IMG/VR virus record: IMGVR_UViG_3300020477_001143
Coordinates: 1-26,011 of that record
Source of the DNA: a virus
Reading direction: 5' to 3' (one strand)
DNA: 26,011 nt
Shown one piece after another: positions 1 to 5,574 of this stretch. Every line of letters begins with the position of its first letter. The stretch's first letter is position 1. Below the pieces are notes generated by a model, which was given only the letters and a program-made list of their open reading frames with translations, did no database searches and was not told the origin of the DNA. The position numbers and the translations under genes were made by a program.

Positions 1-56
1 CACGGCTGATGGGTAATGTATTCTTGGAGTGTAGTGACCTATCCTCAGTCTCAATG

Positions 57-80
57 AAAAGTCATTATAAAAGTCATTAT
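57..80. repeat. 12-nt tandem direct repeat in the leader
   Basis: The 12-mer AAAAGTCATTAT occurs twice back to back (57-68 and 69-80) and is followed by a partial third unit, CATTAT, at 81-86. It lies in 150 bases upstream of the first supportable gene. A 28-codon frame (9-95) reads through the repeat but has no convincing ribosome-binding site, so I leave it uncalled. The rest of 1-118 shows nothing I recognise. The repeat could be a binding site or simple slippage. Confidence 0.5.
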
Positions 81-118
81 CATTATCTCAGGTAATGTCA
101 TTTCAAAAATTTTTTTAG

Positions 119-126
119 TATAAAAA
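119..126 (+). promoter_or_regulatory. possible T4-type late promoter box (one mismatch)
   Basis: TATAAAAA differs from the T4 late -10 box TATAAATA at one position and lies 25 bases before the first gene start at 152. In AT-rich DNA this can arise by chance, and the ribosome-binding site at 134-138 would sit almost at the transcript start. Confidence 0.25.
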
Positions 127-151
127 TCGACACAGGAGAGTCCGAGATTAT

Positions 152-511
152 ATGAGAACTGCACATATTTTACGAAATAACTTATTCTTTTATTTTCTAG
201 TAATAGGGCTTCCCTCTATCTCCACTTATGCAATGGAAACTGCATTTGCGTATGGGTCTTCTTTTGAAGAGAATGTGTCAAATGTGCCAACAACTATTAC
301 AGTACAGAATATAAAGATAGTGACATTCCCTCTCCCACCAATGAAGGGAACATATCATTGGAAACAATGCAATAGTTATTCATATATTGCCCGAAAATGT
401 ATAGTATGGAAGTATTGCATGGAGATAGAGAAAGACGGGTCATGTATTCGCAGCATTCGTTGTGATGAGGAGAAATGTATAAATAATACAAGAACAATAA
501 AGAAAAAATAA
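152..511 (+). CDS. hypothetical secreted Cys-containing protein
   Basis: 119 residues, unrecognised. The N terminus has a positively charged start (MRTAHILRNN), then a hydrophobic stretch LFFYFLVIGLP (about residues 11-21) and small polar residues. This fits a signal peptide or an N-terminal anchor, with a possible cleavage point near the alanines at 27-33. The second half holds six cysteines between residues 73 and 109, spaced in pairs, and ends in a basic tail (RTIKKK). That pattern suggests a disulfide-bonded exported domain or a metal site. A ribosome-binding site AGGAG at 134-138 lies 13 bases before the ATG, which is longer than usual. It is the first gene of the window, with 59 bases to the next small gene. 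Function unknown. Confidence 0.6.
   Translation: MRTAHILRNNLFFYFLVIGLPSISTYAMETAFAYGSSFEENVSNVPTTITVQNIKIVTFPLPPMKGTYHWKQCNSYSYIARKCIVWKYCMEIEKDGSCIRSIRCDEEKCINNTRTIKKK
478..485 (+). promoter_or_regulatory. possible late promoter box TATAAATA
   Basis: An exact TATAAATA lies inside the 3' end of the gene at 152-511. It is followed by ATACA, much like the boxes at 6927 and 14756, which continue ATATA. It could drive the small genes from 571 onward. The position inside a coding region of AT-rich DNA keeps confidence low. Confidence 0.3.
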
Positions 512-570
512 TATGCCAGTTTTTACACACAAGAGAAAGATGCGCACGCGGGAAATGAGGGTTCTCTGAG

Positions 571-747
571 ATGGATATTTCAAAAAAGAAAAAAATAACT
601 GGATATGAGTTGGTAATGAAAATAATCTGGAATCTTATTATTGCTGTGGGGATTGGATATATTTTATTTGGATTTATATCAGTATTTTTTTTTAGTGATA
701 AATCTGTAAACTTTCAATCATTCAATATGTGGTACTGGTTTAATTGA
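571..747 (+). CDS. small single-pass membrane protein
   Basis: 58 residues, unrecognised. It starts MDISKKKKITGYEL, a cytoplasmic-style basic head. A continuous hydrophobic segment follows (about residues 18-41, IIWNLIIAVGIGYILFG onward), then a short polar and aromatic tail ending WYWFN. The layout is that of a one-pass N-in membrane peptide, common among phage accessory genes. The ribosome-binding site is weak (GAGGG near 555-559), so expression is less certain than for its neighbours. Its TGA overlaps the TTG start of the next frame. Confidence 0.5.
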   Translation: MDISKKKKITGYELVMKIIWNLIIAVGIGYILFGFISVFFFSDKSVNFQSFNMWYWFN

Positions 748-887
748 AGAACAAGATAGTTATTATTAGAATATTTGGAATAGGAGTTGGACTAATACTG
801 GCACATATTATATGGAGTAATTATTTTGATGATTGTGTTGTAATAGACTTTACATGGAGAATCAAAAAATATGCAAAAATCATTTAG
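744..887 (+). CDS. possible tiny membrane peptide (TTG start)
   Basis: 47 residues if the TTG at 744 is used. The TTGA overlap with the previous stop would allow coupled translation, and a TAA directly upstream rules out an earlier start. The hydrophobic core VIIRIFGIGVGLILAHII fills about residues 6-23, followed by a charged tail. The end overlaps the start of the next gene by 17 bases. There is no clear ribosome-binding site and the start codon is unusual, so this is a tentative call based on the hydrophobic pattern and the gap it fills. Confidence 0.35.
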   Translation: MKNKIVIIRIFGIGVGLILAHIIWSNYFDDCVVIDFTWRIKKYAKII

Positions 888-1371
888 AAAAATACGACAT
901 CAACTTCAGTCAAAGACCTGGATAACTGTGCTTGAATCTCTGATAGAAGATGGAGTAGATTTCGTTGTGGGTGGTGATGACGCATCATCATTTAATATTT
1001 TAGACGAGGCCCTCATAGGGAATGTGAAAACATCTGGAGAACACGAACCAGCAACATCACAACAAATCAAAAATTTTTTCAAAAACCACAAATCCAAATC
1101 ACACCCATCTGGTGTAAAAGTGAAAGTCGAAAAAATTCGTTCAAGTAAACTGAAAAAATTTGGTAAAGTCTTTCAACGGATCCAAGGAGATTATTTTAGG
1201 GTGACTGTTGTGAATCCTGGTGACACGATACCAAATGTGATTCGTCAACTTGCCATGCAAAAAATCTTAGGAGGCACTCCGAGTGATTGGACAGATGTAA
1301 ATTATGGAACTATTAAAAGTAATATGATGACGTTGGGAGGTTATCAATGGACCGCATTATTCAAGGAGTAG
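871..1371 (+). CDS. hypothetical phage protein
   Basis: 166 residues, soluble, not recognised. The start is supported by GGAGA at 856-860, ten bases upstream. The N terminus is basic (MQKSFRKIRHQLQSK). Residues 20-50 are acidic (EDGVDFVVGGDDASS) and the middle is very lysine-rich (about 65-100). The C terminus ends GGYQWTALFKE. No catalytic motif is obvious. It is followed after 7 bases by a gene with a capsid-targeting-like N terminus, with a strong AAGGAG inside its own last codons. Confidence 0.7.
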   Translation: MQKSFRKIRHQLQSKTWITVLESLIEDGVDFVVGGDDASSFNILDEALIGNVKTSGEHEPATSQQIKNFFKNHKSKSHPSGVKVKVEKIRSSKLKKFGKVFQRIQGDYFRVTVVNPGDTIPNVIRQLAMQKILGGTPSDWTDVNYGTIKSNMMTLGGYQWTALFKE

Positions 1372-1378
1372 AAAAAAA

Positions 1379-1627
1379 ATGAAAACATTTAATGAATTTA
1401 ATAATATGAGAAAAGAAGTTAGAACAAATGAGAGTAGTGGTGAGGCACGAGTTGCCGCCTGGGCAATGAGAGAGCTAGAGAAAGTACAATCAATATATGC
1501 AAAGAAAGTAAAAAAGATTGTTGCTGACCTGGAAGCCTCTGGTAATACTGATAAGGAGATTAAACGAATAATAGGTCATATGGATAAGGGATGGGGCATG
1601 TGGCGAAAATTTTTAAGGAACGCATGA
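1379..1627 (+). CDS. small protein with capsid-targeting-like N terminus
   Basis: 82 residues. It begins MKTFNEF, very close to the N-terminal tag of T4 internal head proteins (as I recall, IPIII starts MKTYQEF). The same tag recurs in several genes of this window. The body is a charged, probably helical segment (about residues 20-65, with LEKVQSIYAKKVKKIVADLEAS). AAGGAG at 1363-1368 lies ten bases upstream of the ATG. The stop overlaps the next start as ATGA. No clear gp21-type (L/I)xE site is visible near the tag. The role is inferred only from the N terminus. Confidence 0.7.
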   Translation: MKTFNEFNNMRKEVRTNESSGEARVAAWAMRELEKVQSIYAKKVKKIVADLEASGNTDKEIKRIIGHMDKGWGMWRKFLRNA

Positions 1628-1890
1628 GAGATGAGATTATGATGAATCCCGAAAATGGAAATCGTTTGTTATTTGGTCAACGAGTAGAAGAAAAGTATTT
1701 TCGTAAAGGAGTTCAAAAACTGATGTATAATAAACACTATACATCATATCATTCTATACTATCTCAGTTGCTATGTTTACAGAGAACGGACCCGTTGTAT
1801 AAGGGAATAAAAATCGGAAACATCATGGTAGATAACAATTTAATTTCATTGCATGAACTAGATGCAATACTGGAGGATGAAGAAAAATGA
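1624..1890 (+). CDS. hypothetical protein coupled to the PorB gene
   Basis: 88 residues from the ATG at 1624, chosen because it forms an ATGA overlap with the previous stop and has AAGGAA five bases upstream. A longer frame starts at 1591, but that start lies deep inside the previous gene and has no ribosome-binding site. The C-terminal part (GIKIGNIMVDNNLISLHELDAILEDEE) looks like the short helical 'low-level GNILV...LIS..EL' unit seen at the N termini of type II/IV secretion ATPases (MshEN-like). The similarity is weak and may be structural only. Its stop overlaps the oxidoreductase beta start as ATGA, so the two are probably translationally coupled. Confidence 0.65.
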   Translation: MRDEIMMNPENGNRLLFGQRVEEKYFRKGVQKLMYNKHYTSYHSILSQLLCLQRTDPLYKGIKIGNIMVDNNLISLHELDAILEDEEK

Positions 1891-2858
1891 ATAATAGTAA
1901 TATTCAAATATGTGAAGACCTTCTCGACATTATGCCACCTGAATATCAGGACATGGTGGAAAATGCTACATTTAATAAGACAGATGATAGAGGATGGAGG
2001 GATGTTGGTGAGTCAAAAGAATTGATAGAACAACATTCATTATGTGCAGGATGTCCAGAGTCGATTGCATTTAGATATATACTGGCTTCCATTCCCAATC
2101 CCAAAGATACAGTTTTTGTTGGTTCCACCGGTTGTACTTCATTAGTTTTTCCCCATGTAGGTATTCAAAATATACATTCACTTTTTGGAAATCAAAACGC
2201 AATAGCCTCAGGACTTAAACGATCTCTTGCCCATAGATTTCCCGACCGAATAAAAGATGTAGTAGTTCTTGCAGGTGATGGTGCTACTGTTGATATCGGA
2301 TTGGATATGACCATGCAATCCTGGTTTCGTCAGGAGAAGTTTACTACGATTTGTTTCGATAACGAATTATATGCTAATACAGGTGGACAAGAATCTGGAC
2401 TCATGCAAAAAAGTTTTGTTGCAAAGATGGCTCCCAAGGGAAAACAATTCGATAAAGTAAACTTACCACAAATTGCATTTGAATCAGGATGTCAATATGT
2501 TGTTATTATGACAGCCTCGAAACCAAACAGAGTAGAACAAGCAATCAAGAATGCTATCTATGTTGCAAGAGAGATTGGTCCTACATACATTCAAATCTAT
2601 ACTCCGTGTATCCTTGAGATTGGAAAACAATCTATGGAAGGATTGGATGAGATGAAAGATTCTGAAACGATTGGTGGAAGGTTTGGATACAAGGAGTGGG
2701 TAACAGATGAAGCAAAAGCATTGATTGAAATGAAAAGTCAGGAAGCAAAAGAAAGAAAGAAGTTAGCTAAACAAAAAGCAAAGGAGAAAGCAAATGGAAT
2801 GGCAGCATCCAAACCAAATAAAGAGGTCAGCACCGGTTCCCTCGCATCAGTCACCTGA
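1887..2858 (+). CDS. porB: 2-oxoacid (pyruvate):ferredoxin oxidoreductase, beta subunit
   Basis: 323 residues. This is the subunit that binds thiamine pyrophosphate and the proximal [4Fe-4S] cluster of POR/KOR enzymes, which interconvert 2-oxoacid + CoA and acyl-CoA + CO2 using ferredoxin. The four expected cluster cysteines are all present: C53 and C56 (LCAGCPE), C83 (GSTGC) and C241 (YTPC). The thiamine/Mg motif is GDGATVDIG (130-138) followed by N159 and ELYANTGGQ (160-168). Family beta subunits usually end near residue 290. Here a Lys/Glu-rich tail (about 275-323) is added, and its last 65 bases overlap the next gene in another frame. The start is an ATGA overlap. The alpha subunit is 2.7 kb downstream. 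Gamma and delta subunits are not in the window. Whether the substrate is pyruvate or another 2-oxoacid cannot be settled by eye. Nothing looks broken. Confidence 0.93.
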   Translation: MNNSNIQICEDLLDIMPPEYQDMVENATFNKTDDRGWRDVGESKELIEQHSLCAGCPESIAFRYILASIPNPKDTVFVGSTGCTSLVFPHVGIQNIHSLFGNQNAIASGLKRSLAHRFPDRIKDVVVLAGDGATVDIGLDMTMQSWFRQEKFTTICFDNELYANTGGQESGLMQKSFVAKMAPKGKQFDKVNLPQIAFESGCQYVVIMTASKPNRVEQAIKNAIYVAREIGPTYIQIYTPCILEIGKQSMEGLDEMKDSETIGGRFGYKEWVTDEAKALIEMKSQEAKERKKLAKQKAKEKANGMAASKPNKEVSTGSLASVT

Positions 2859-2979
2859 AGCCGAAAAACCAAAACAGATTATTCGTGCTTTGGTTGTCGT
2901 TGGTATCATGGCTGGTATTTACTGGGTAGCAACTCGTATCTTACCAACGCTGGTAGGATTGCATTTAGTTTCTAAATAG
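2794..2979 (+). CDS. small single-pass membrane protein overlapping porB
   Basis: 61 residues, unrecognised. It starts inside the 3' end of the beta-subunit gene in a different frame, with AAGGAG at 2781-2786 seven bases upstream. The first 30 residues are polar and proline-containing. One hydrophobic segment follows (about 31-48, ALVVVGIMAGIYWVATRI), then LPTLVGLHLVSK. The strong ribosome-binding site and the membrane pattern argue it is real. It leads directly into a ribosome-binding site (AGGAGA at 2978-2983) for the Cys-rich peptide. Function unknown. It could anchor or modulate something, but nothing in the sequence says what. Confidence 0.65.
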   Translation: MEWQHPNQIKRSAPVPSHQSPEAEKPKQIIRALVVVGIMAGIYWVATRILPTLVGLHLVSK

Positions 2980-2990
2980 GAGAAAAAAAT

Positions 2991-3068
2991 ATGTGTACGA
3001 ATCCAACGTGTGAATGTAGTCCCTGTACTTGTGAAAATTGTCAGGCGGGATGTTCTTGCTGTGGATAA
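2991..3068 (+). CDS. 25-residue Cys-rich, metallothionein-like peptide
   Basis: A 25-codon frame starting MCTNPTCEC with nine cysteines (positions 2, 7, 9, 12, 14, 17, 21, 23, 24), that is 36% Cys in C-x-C, C-x2-C and CC spacings, and almost no hydrophobic residues. AGGAGA lies at 2978-2983, seven bases before the ATG. The spacing is typical of metallothioneins, which bind Zn, Cd or Cu through thiolate clusters. It could also hold or donate iron for a cluster. Its stop overlaps the GTG start of the IscA-like gene by eight bases, which suggests coupled translation. Well below usual gene-finder cut-offs, so probably unannotated in relatives. Confidence 0.72.
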   Translation: MCTNPTCECSPCTCENCQAGCSCCG

Positions 3069-3384
3069 TAAGTTTATCACAATAACTGATGAAGCACATA
3101 AAGCTATCAAAGGTTTTGTTTTAGATGATGAAGTGTTGCGCGTAGGTGTAAAGGGTGGTGGATGTTCTGGTTTGTCTTATCTTATCCAGACCGATACACT
3201 TACAGATGATAATGATTCCATCCTTGATTTCGAGGAGTTCAAAGTTGTTATAGATAATAAGAGTATGATTTATATTAAGGGAATGGAACTTGACTATACC
3301 ACGGGTCTTGAGGGAAAGGGATTTCAATTTAAGAATCCCAATGCGTCAAGTACTTGTGGATGTGGTGAAAGTTTTTCTATGTAA
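3061..3384 (+). CDS. iscA: A-type Fe-S cluster carrier (IscA/HesB family)
   Basis: 107 residues from the GTG at 3061. A-type carriers receive Fe-S clusters and pass them to apo-enzymes such as [4Fe-4S] proteins. The three ligand cysteines are present: C35 in GGGCSGLSY, and C99 and C101 in the C-terminal CGCGESF. An upstream ATG (3010) would add 17 residues but lies inside the Cys-rich peptide gene. The GTG gives exactly the usual length and the cysteine numbering of E. coli IscA (35, 99, 101), so I prefer it. The gene overlaps the Cys-rich peptide by eight bases. IscA-like genes are known in T4-like marine phages. Here the neighbour PorB needs a [4Fe-4S] cluster, so cluster loading of that enzyme is a plausible job (inference). 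Confidence 0.92.
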   Translation: MDNKFITITDEAHKAIKGFVLDDEVLRVGVKGGGCSGLSYLIQTDTLTDDNDSILDFEEFKVVIDNKSMIYIKGMELDYTTGLEGKGFQFKNPNASSTCGCGESFSM

Positions 3385-3404
3385 TTTTTTATAAGGAGTT
3401 AGTC

Positions 3405-3644
3405 ATGGCACGACCTAAAAAAGCTAGTACTAAAAAGAAGTCAACATCAACCAGAAAGAAAGTCACCATACCAAAAAAGGAGCCAATGATGATGGATATG
3501 TTAAAGGGTAAGAAGACTTATATTACGGCACTTGTTATAGGTGTTATTGCCGCAGCTGAGTCTCTTGGTTATGTGATTCCTGAATTTGTGTACCCAATGT
3601 TGGGTGCATTGGGATTAGGAACACTTCGCCACGGGATGAAATAA
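3405..3644 (+). CDS. holin-like small basic membrane protein
   Basis: 79 residues. The first 26 are extremely Lys/Arg/Ser/Thr-rich (MARPKKASTKKKSTSTRKK). Then comes a hydrophobic segment TYITALVIGVIAAAESLGYVI (about 38-58) and a second moderately hydrophobic one, PEFVYPMLGALGLGTLRHGMK (59-79). This resembles short phage membrane proteins of the form 'KKTYI...GVI...LRH' that are often annotated as holins or unknown. The ribosome-binding site AAGGAG lies at about 3391-3396. No lysis enzyme is in the window, so a holin role is only a possibility. Confidence 0.7.
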   Translation: MARPKKASTKKKSTSTRKKVTIPKKEPMMMDMLKGKKTYITALVIGVIAAAESLGYVIPEFVYPMLGALGLGTLRHGMK

Positions 3645-3650
3645 AAACAA

Positions 3651-3950
3651 ATGGCAAAAAGGCAATGGGAGATTAAAACTGTTCATGGATTTACGGAACA
3701 TGGTTCTCTTGACGAGGGACTTGGATTCACGAGGACAGGTGATGTGAAAAAAATATTAAAGGAGTATAAAGAGAATGAGGCAAATAATCTTCACACCGAG
3801 AATTATCTCCTGCTCGCAAAAGCATTTGGTACTTCTCAAGAAGTAAAGAAGATTGAAGCTATTCTAAAGAAACAAGGTTATACTTCAAATGAAGATATGG
3901 ATTGGATGTATGAGCATATCAATCCTTATTGTAAAAAGTTAATTAAATAA
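3651..3950 (+). CDS. hypothetical protein
   Basis: 99 residues, soluble, unrecognised. The sequence starts MAKRQWEIKTVHGFTEHGS and continues with charged helical segments (KKILKEYKENEANNLHTENYLLLAKAF), ending in a Trp/Tyr/Cys-containing tail (DWMYEHINPYCKKLIK). The ribosome-binding site is poor. It starts six bases after the previous stop and its TAA overlaps the next ATG by one base, so coupling to its neighbours is likely. Confidence 0.65.
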   Translation: MAKRQWEIKTVHGFTEHGSLDEGLGFTRTGDVKKILKEYKENEANNLHTENYLLLAKAFGTSQEVKKIEAILKKQGYTSNEDMDWMYEHINPYCKKLIK

Positions 3951-4489
3951 TGAAATCGTTTAAAACATTTGTAACAGAAGAAGGCGAGGGAAGAATCTAT
4001 CTGGATATGGATGGAGTTCTTGCAGATTTTATTGATGGGGTTTTAGTCCATTTTAAGAAAGACAGAAAAGACCGCACCATCACCAAAGAATTTTCAGACA
4101 TGGCCACCGAGATTCAAGATAAAAGTCGGGCAGGAGAATTGCCTGGGTTCTGGGAGAACCTGTCCGTTCTTTCTGATGGTAAGAAACTCTATCGTTATGT
4201 AGAAACTCTAAACAAAGACATATGGGTTCTTTCTTCCTGTTCGAGAGACATGAAATATTGTTTCCGAGAAAAACACAAATGGATTAAAAAACATTTCCCA
4301 AAGATTGCTTCTGAGAAAGTAATCTTAGTTGCTTCAGCAAAACATAAATCACGTTATGCTAAACCCGGTGACATTCTCATTGATGATTTTAAAAATAATA
4401 TCAAAAGATGGGAACAGGCAGGTGGAACCGGGATATGGCATAACGGGGATGCGAGTAAGACTATGAGAGAATTAAAGAAAGTATTGTAA
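3950..4489 (+). CDS. 5'(3')-deoxyribonucleotidase-like HAD phosphatase
   Basis: 179 residues. It belongs to the NT5C group of haloacid dehalogenase-like hydrolases, which remove phosphate from deoxynucleoside monophosphates. HAD motif I is DMDGVLADF (residues 19-27), with D19 the expected nucleophile and D21 the acid/base. WVLSSCS provides motif II. A downstream lysine (in SAKHKSRYAKPGD) and DILIDDF supply motifs III and IV. The GIWHNG tail end also fits the family. The protein begins MKSFKTFVTEE before the domain, a variant of the capsid-targeting-like tag, with a possible gp21-type cleavage after VTE. This start overlaps the previous stop by one base. Likely role: nucleotide turnover. If packaged, it would act right after injection (inference). 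Confidence 0.85.
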   Translation: MKSFKTFVTEEGEGRIYLDMDGVLADFIDGVLVHFKKDRKDRTITKEFSDMATEIQDKSRAGELPGFWENLSVLSDGKKLYRYVETLNKDIWVLSSCSRDMKYCFREKHKWIKKHFPKIASEKVILVASAKHKSRYAKPGDILIDDFKNNIKRWEQAGGTGIWHNGDASKTMRELKKVL

Positions 4490-4490
4490 G

Positions 4491-5006
4491 ATGACGTTTA
4501 AGGAATCTTATGATAACTTTTTAAATAATGTTAAGACAGTTAAACAATATAATATTCCATTTATTATATGGTTAATAGAAAATCCCAAGTCACCATTTCA
4601 TTTACACGGTGCAGCTAACTTACATGACCACGATATTATTCATGTGTTATTAGAATGTGGGCAGACGAATTGGGATGAAGCTTTTGTTATTGGGTTTACA
4701 ATGGGCAATGATAATAGAATAAAGAAATGGGAAGTAAAGTTGTTTAAGTTTATTTCTTATTATTTTTATCCAGAAGAAAATCGTTTTACCAAAGATGAAT
4801 TAAAAGTTTTTGATTCTGGTTTTGTTTTCGGTCGAAGTAGATATTATCCAAGGATAGCAGATTTTGATTGGGATGGGATAGATTGGAATAGGTCATTAAA
4901 CGATATTCAAGAAACTTTTGGAATACATGCTAACGAATTGAGTTATTATAAAGGTGATTATTTGAATACTAAATATAAAAAGGAACCGATGTATGAAAAC
5001 TTTTAG
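4491..5006 (+). CDS. COQ4-like protein with HDxxH-x11-E motif
   Basis: 171 residues. H47-D48-I-I-H51 followed by exactly eleven residues and E63 matches the HDxxH-x11-E metal/ligand motif that defines the COQ4 family (ubiquinone biosynthesis scaffold). The following AFVIGFTMGND resembles the helix after the motif. The rest is shorter and more divergent than cellular COQ4 (usually above 200 residues), so the assignment rests mainly on the motif. The C-terminal half is aromatic-rich (ISYYFYPEENRF, DFDWDGIDWNRS). The N terminus, MTFKESYDNF, is a degenerate version of the MKTF tag. The ATG is one base after the previous stop, and the end overlaps the next gene by 14 bases. A phage role in quinone chemistry or lipid binding is unproven. 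Confidence 0.55.
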   Translation: MTFKESYDNFLNNVKTVKQYNIPFIIWLIENPKSPFHLHGAANLHDHDIIHVLLECGQTNWDEAFVIGFTMGNDNRIKKWEVKLFKFISYYFYPEENRFTKDELKVFDSGFVFGRSRYYPRIADFDWDGIDWNRSLNDIQETFGIHANELSYYKGDYLNTKYKKEPMYENF

Positions 5007-5316
5007 TGAACTTAGATTAGAAAGTATTCGAGATGAAGTTATTGAGCTCAAGTTATATATTGAAAATGATTCTGATCTTTATCGACAAAAAATTGTACCT
5101 ATTGTTAAAAACATTCAAAGAAAAATGAAGTCTGGAAAGTATGACCATAGCAAAGCTCCGAAGCTGTGGATGTATCTTGTAGATGAAGGCGCAAAGAAAT
5201 ATTCTAAAGAATTTCCAGGAGTCAAATTTGACAAGAAAGTTAAACAGCAGGTTGCACAAGAATTTGCTGATGAGTATAAAGATGAAATTGAGGCTCAGGG
5301 AGGAAAGATGTTCTAA
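4993..5316 (+). CDS. conserved phage protein with APKLWMYLVDEGAKKY motif
   Basis: 107 residues. It begins with the tag MKTFSEL. The C-terminal half carries SKAPKLWMYLVDEGAKKYSKEF and a KKVKQQVAQEFADEY helix. I recognise this pattern from small proteins of unknown function in marine T4-like phages. A ribosome-binding site (AAAGGA at about 4979-4984) lies eight bases upstream, inside the preceding gene. Charged and helical, with no catalytic motif visible. The stop overlaps the next ATG by one base. Confidence 0.75.
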   Translation: MKTFSELRLESIRDEVIELKLYIENDSDLYRQKIVPIVKNIQRKMKSGKYDHSKAPKLWMYLVDEGAKKYSKEFPGVKFDKKVKQQVAQEFADEYKDEIEAQGGKMF

Positions 5317-5564
5317 TGAAAACTTTTAAAGAACTAAGAGAATTTAATTTCAATAAGGCAGTTAAACGTGGGTATCTTGAGAAATCAGATAAACCGATGT
5401 TTGATAAATTAATGAAAACACATAAAGTAATTTCATTTGTAGTATCGGGTGATGGATATGAATTAAAAATAAAACATAAAAAAACAGGACAGACTTGTGA
5501 CTTTGTAGGAAAGAATCCACAGGATGTTTTAAAACAAGCACATGATAAATGGTGCAAAACTTAG
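5316..5564 (+). CDS. small protein with MKTF-type N terminus
   Basis: 82 residues. It begins MKTFKELREFNFNKAV and then has a compact basic domain with strand-like segments (HKVISFVVSGDGYELKIKHKKTG) and a final helix ending DKWCKT. Unrecognised otherwise. Its start overlaps the previous stop by one base (TAATG). The end is directly followed by the strong ribosome-binding site of the alpha-subunit gene. Confidence 0.7.
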   Translation: MKTFKELREFNFNKAVKRGYLEKSDKPMFDKLMKTHKVISFVVSGDGYELKIKHKKTGQTCDFVGKNPQDVLKQAHDKWCKT

Positions 5565-5570
5565 AGGAGG
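5565..5570 (+). promoter_or_regulatory. strong Shine-Dalgarno site for porA
   Basis: AGGAGG, within GAGGAGGT, lies four bases before the ATG at 5575 and is the best ribosome-binding site seen in the window. It implies that the alpha subunit is meant to be made at a high level independent of the upstream small genes. Confidence 0.75.
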
Positions 5571-5574
5571 TTAA

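Noticed and set aside
9-95. 28-codon frame MGNVFLECSDL... at the window start
   Set aside because: It contains the tandem repeat, has no visible ribosome-binding site and could equally be noncoding. The upstream context is missing.
1591-1623. Earlier ATG for the gene that ends at 1890
   Set aside because: It lies well inside the preceding gene without a ribosome-binding site. The ATG at 1624 has AAGGAA upstream and an ATGA overlap.
3010-3060. Upstream ATG for the IscA-like gene, giving a 124-residue protein
   Set aside because: The extra 17 residues lie inside the Cys-rich peptide gene in another frame and do not fit the family. The GTG at 3061 gives 107 residues and cysteines at 35, 99 and 101, as in E. 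coli IscA.
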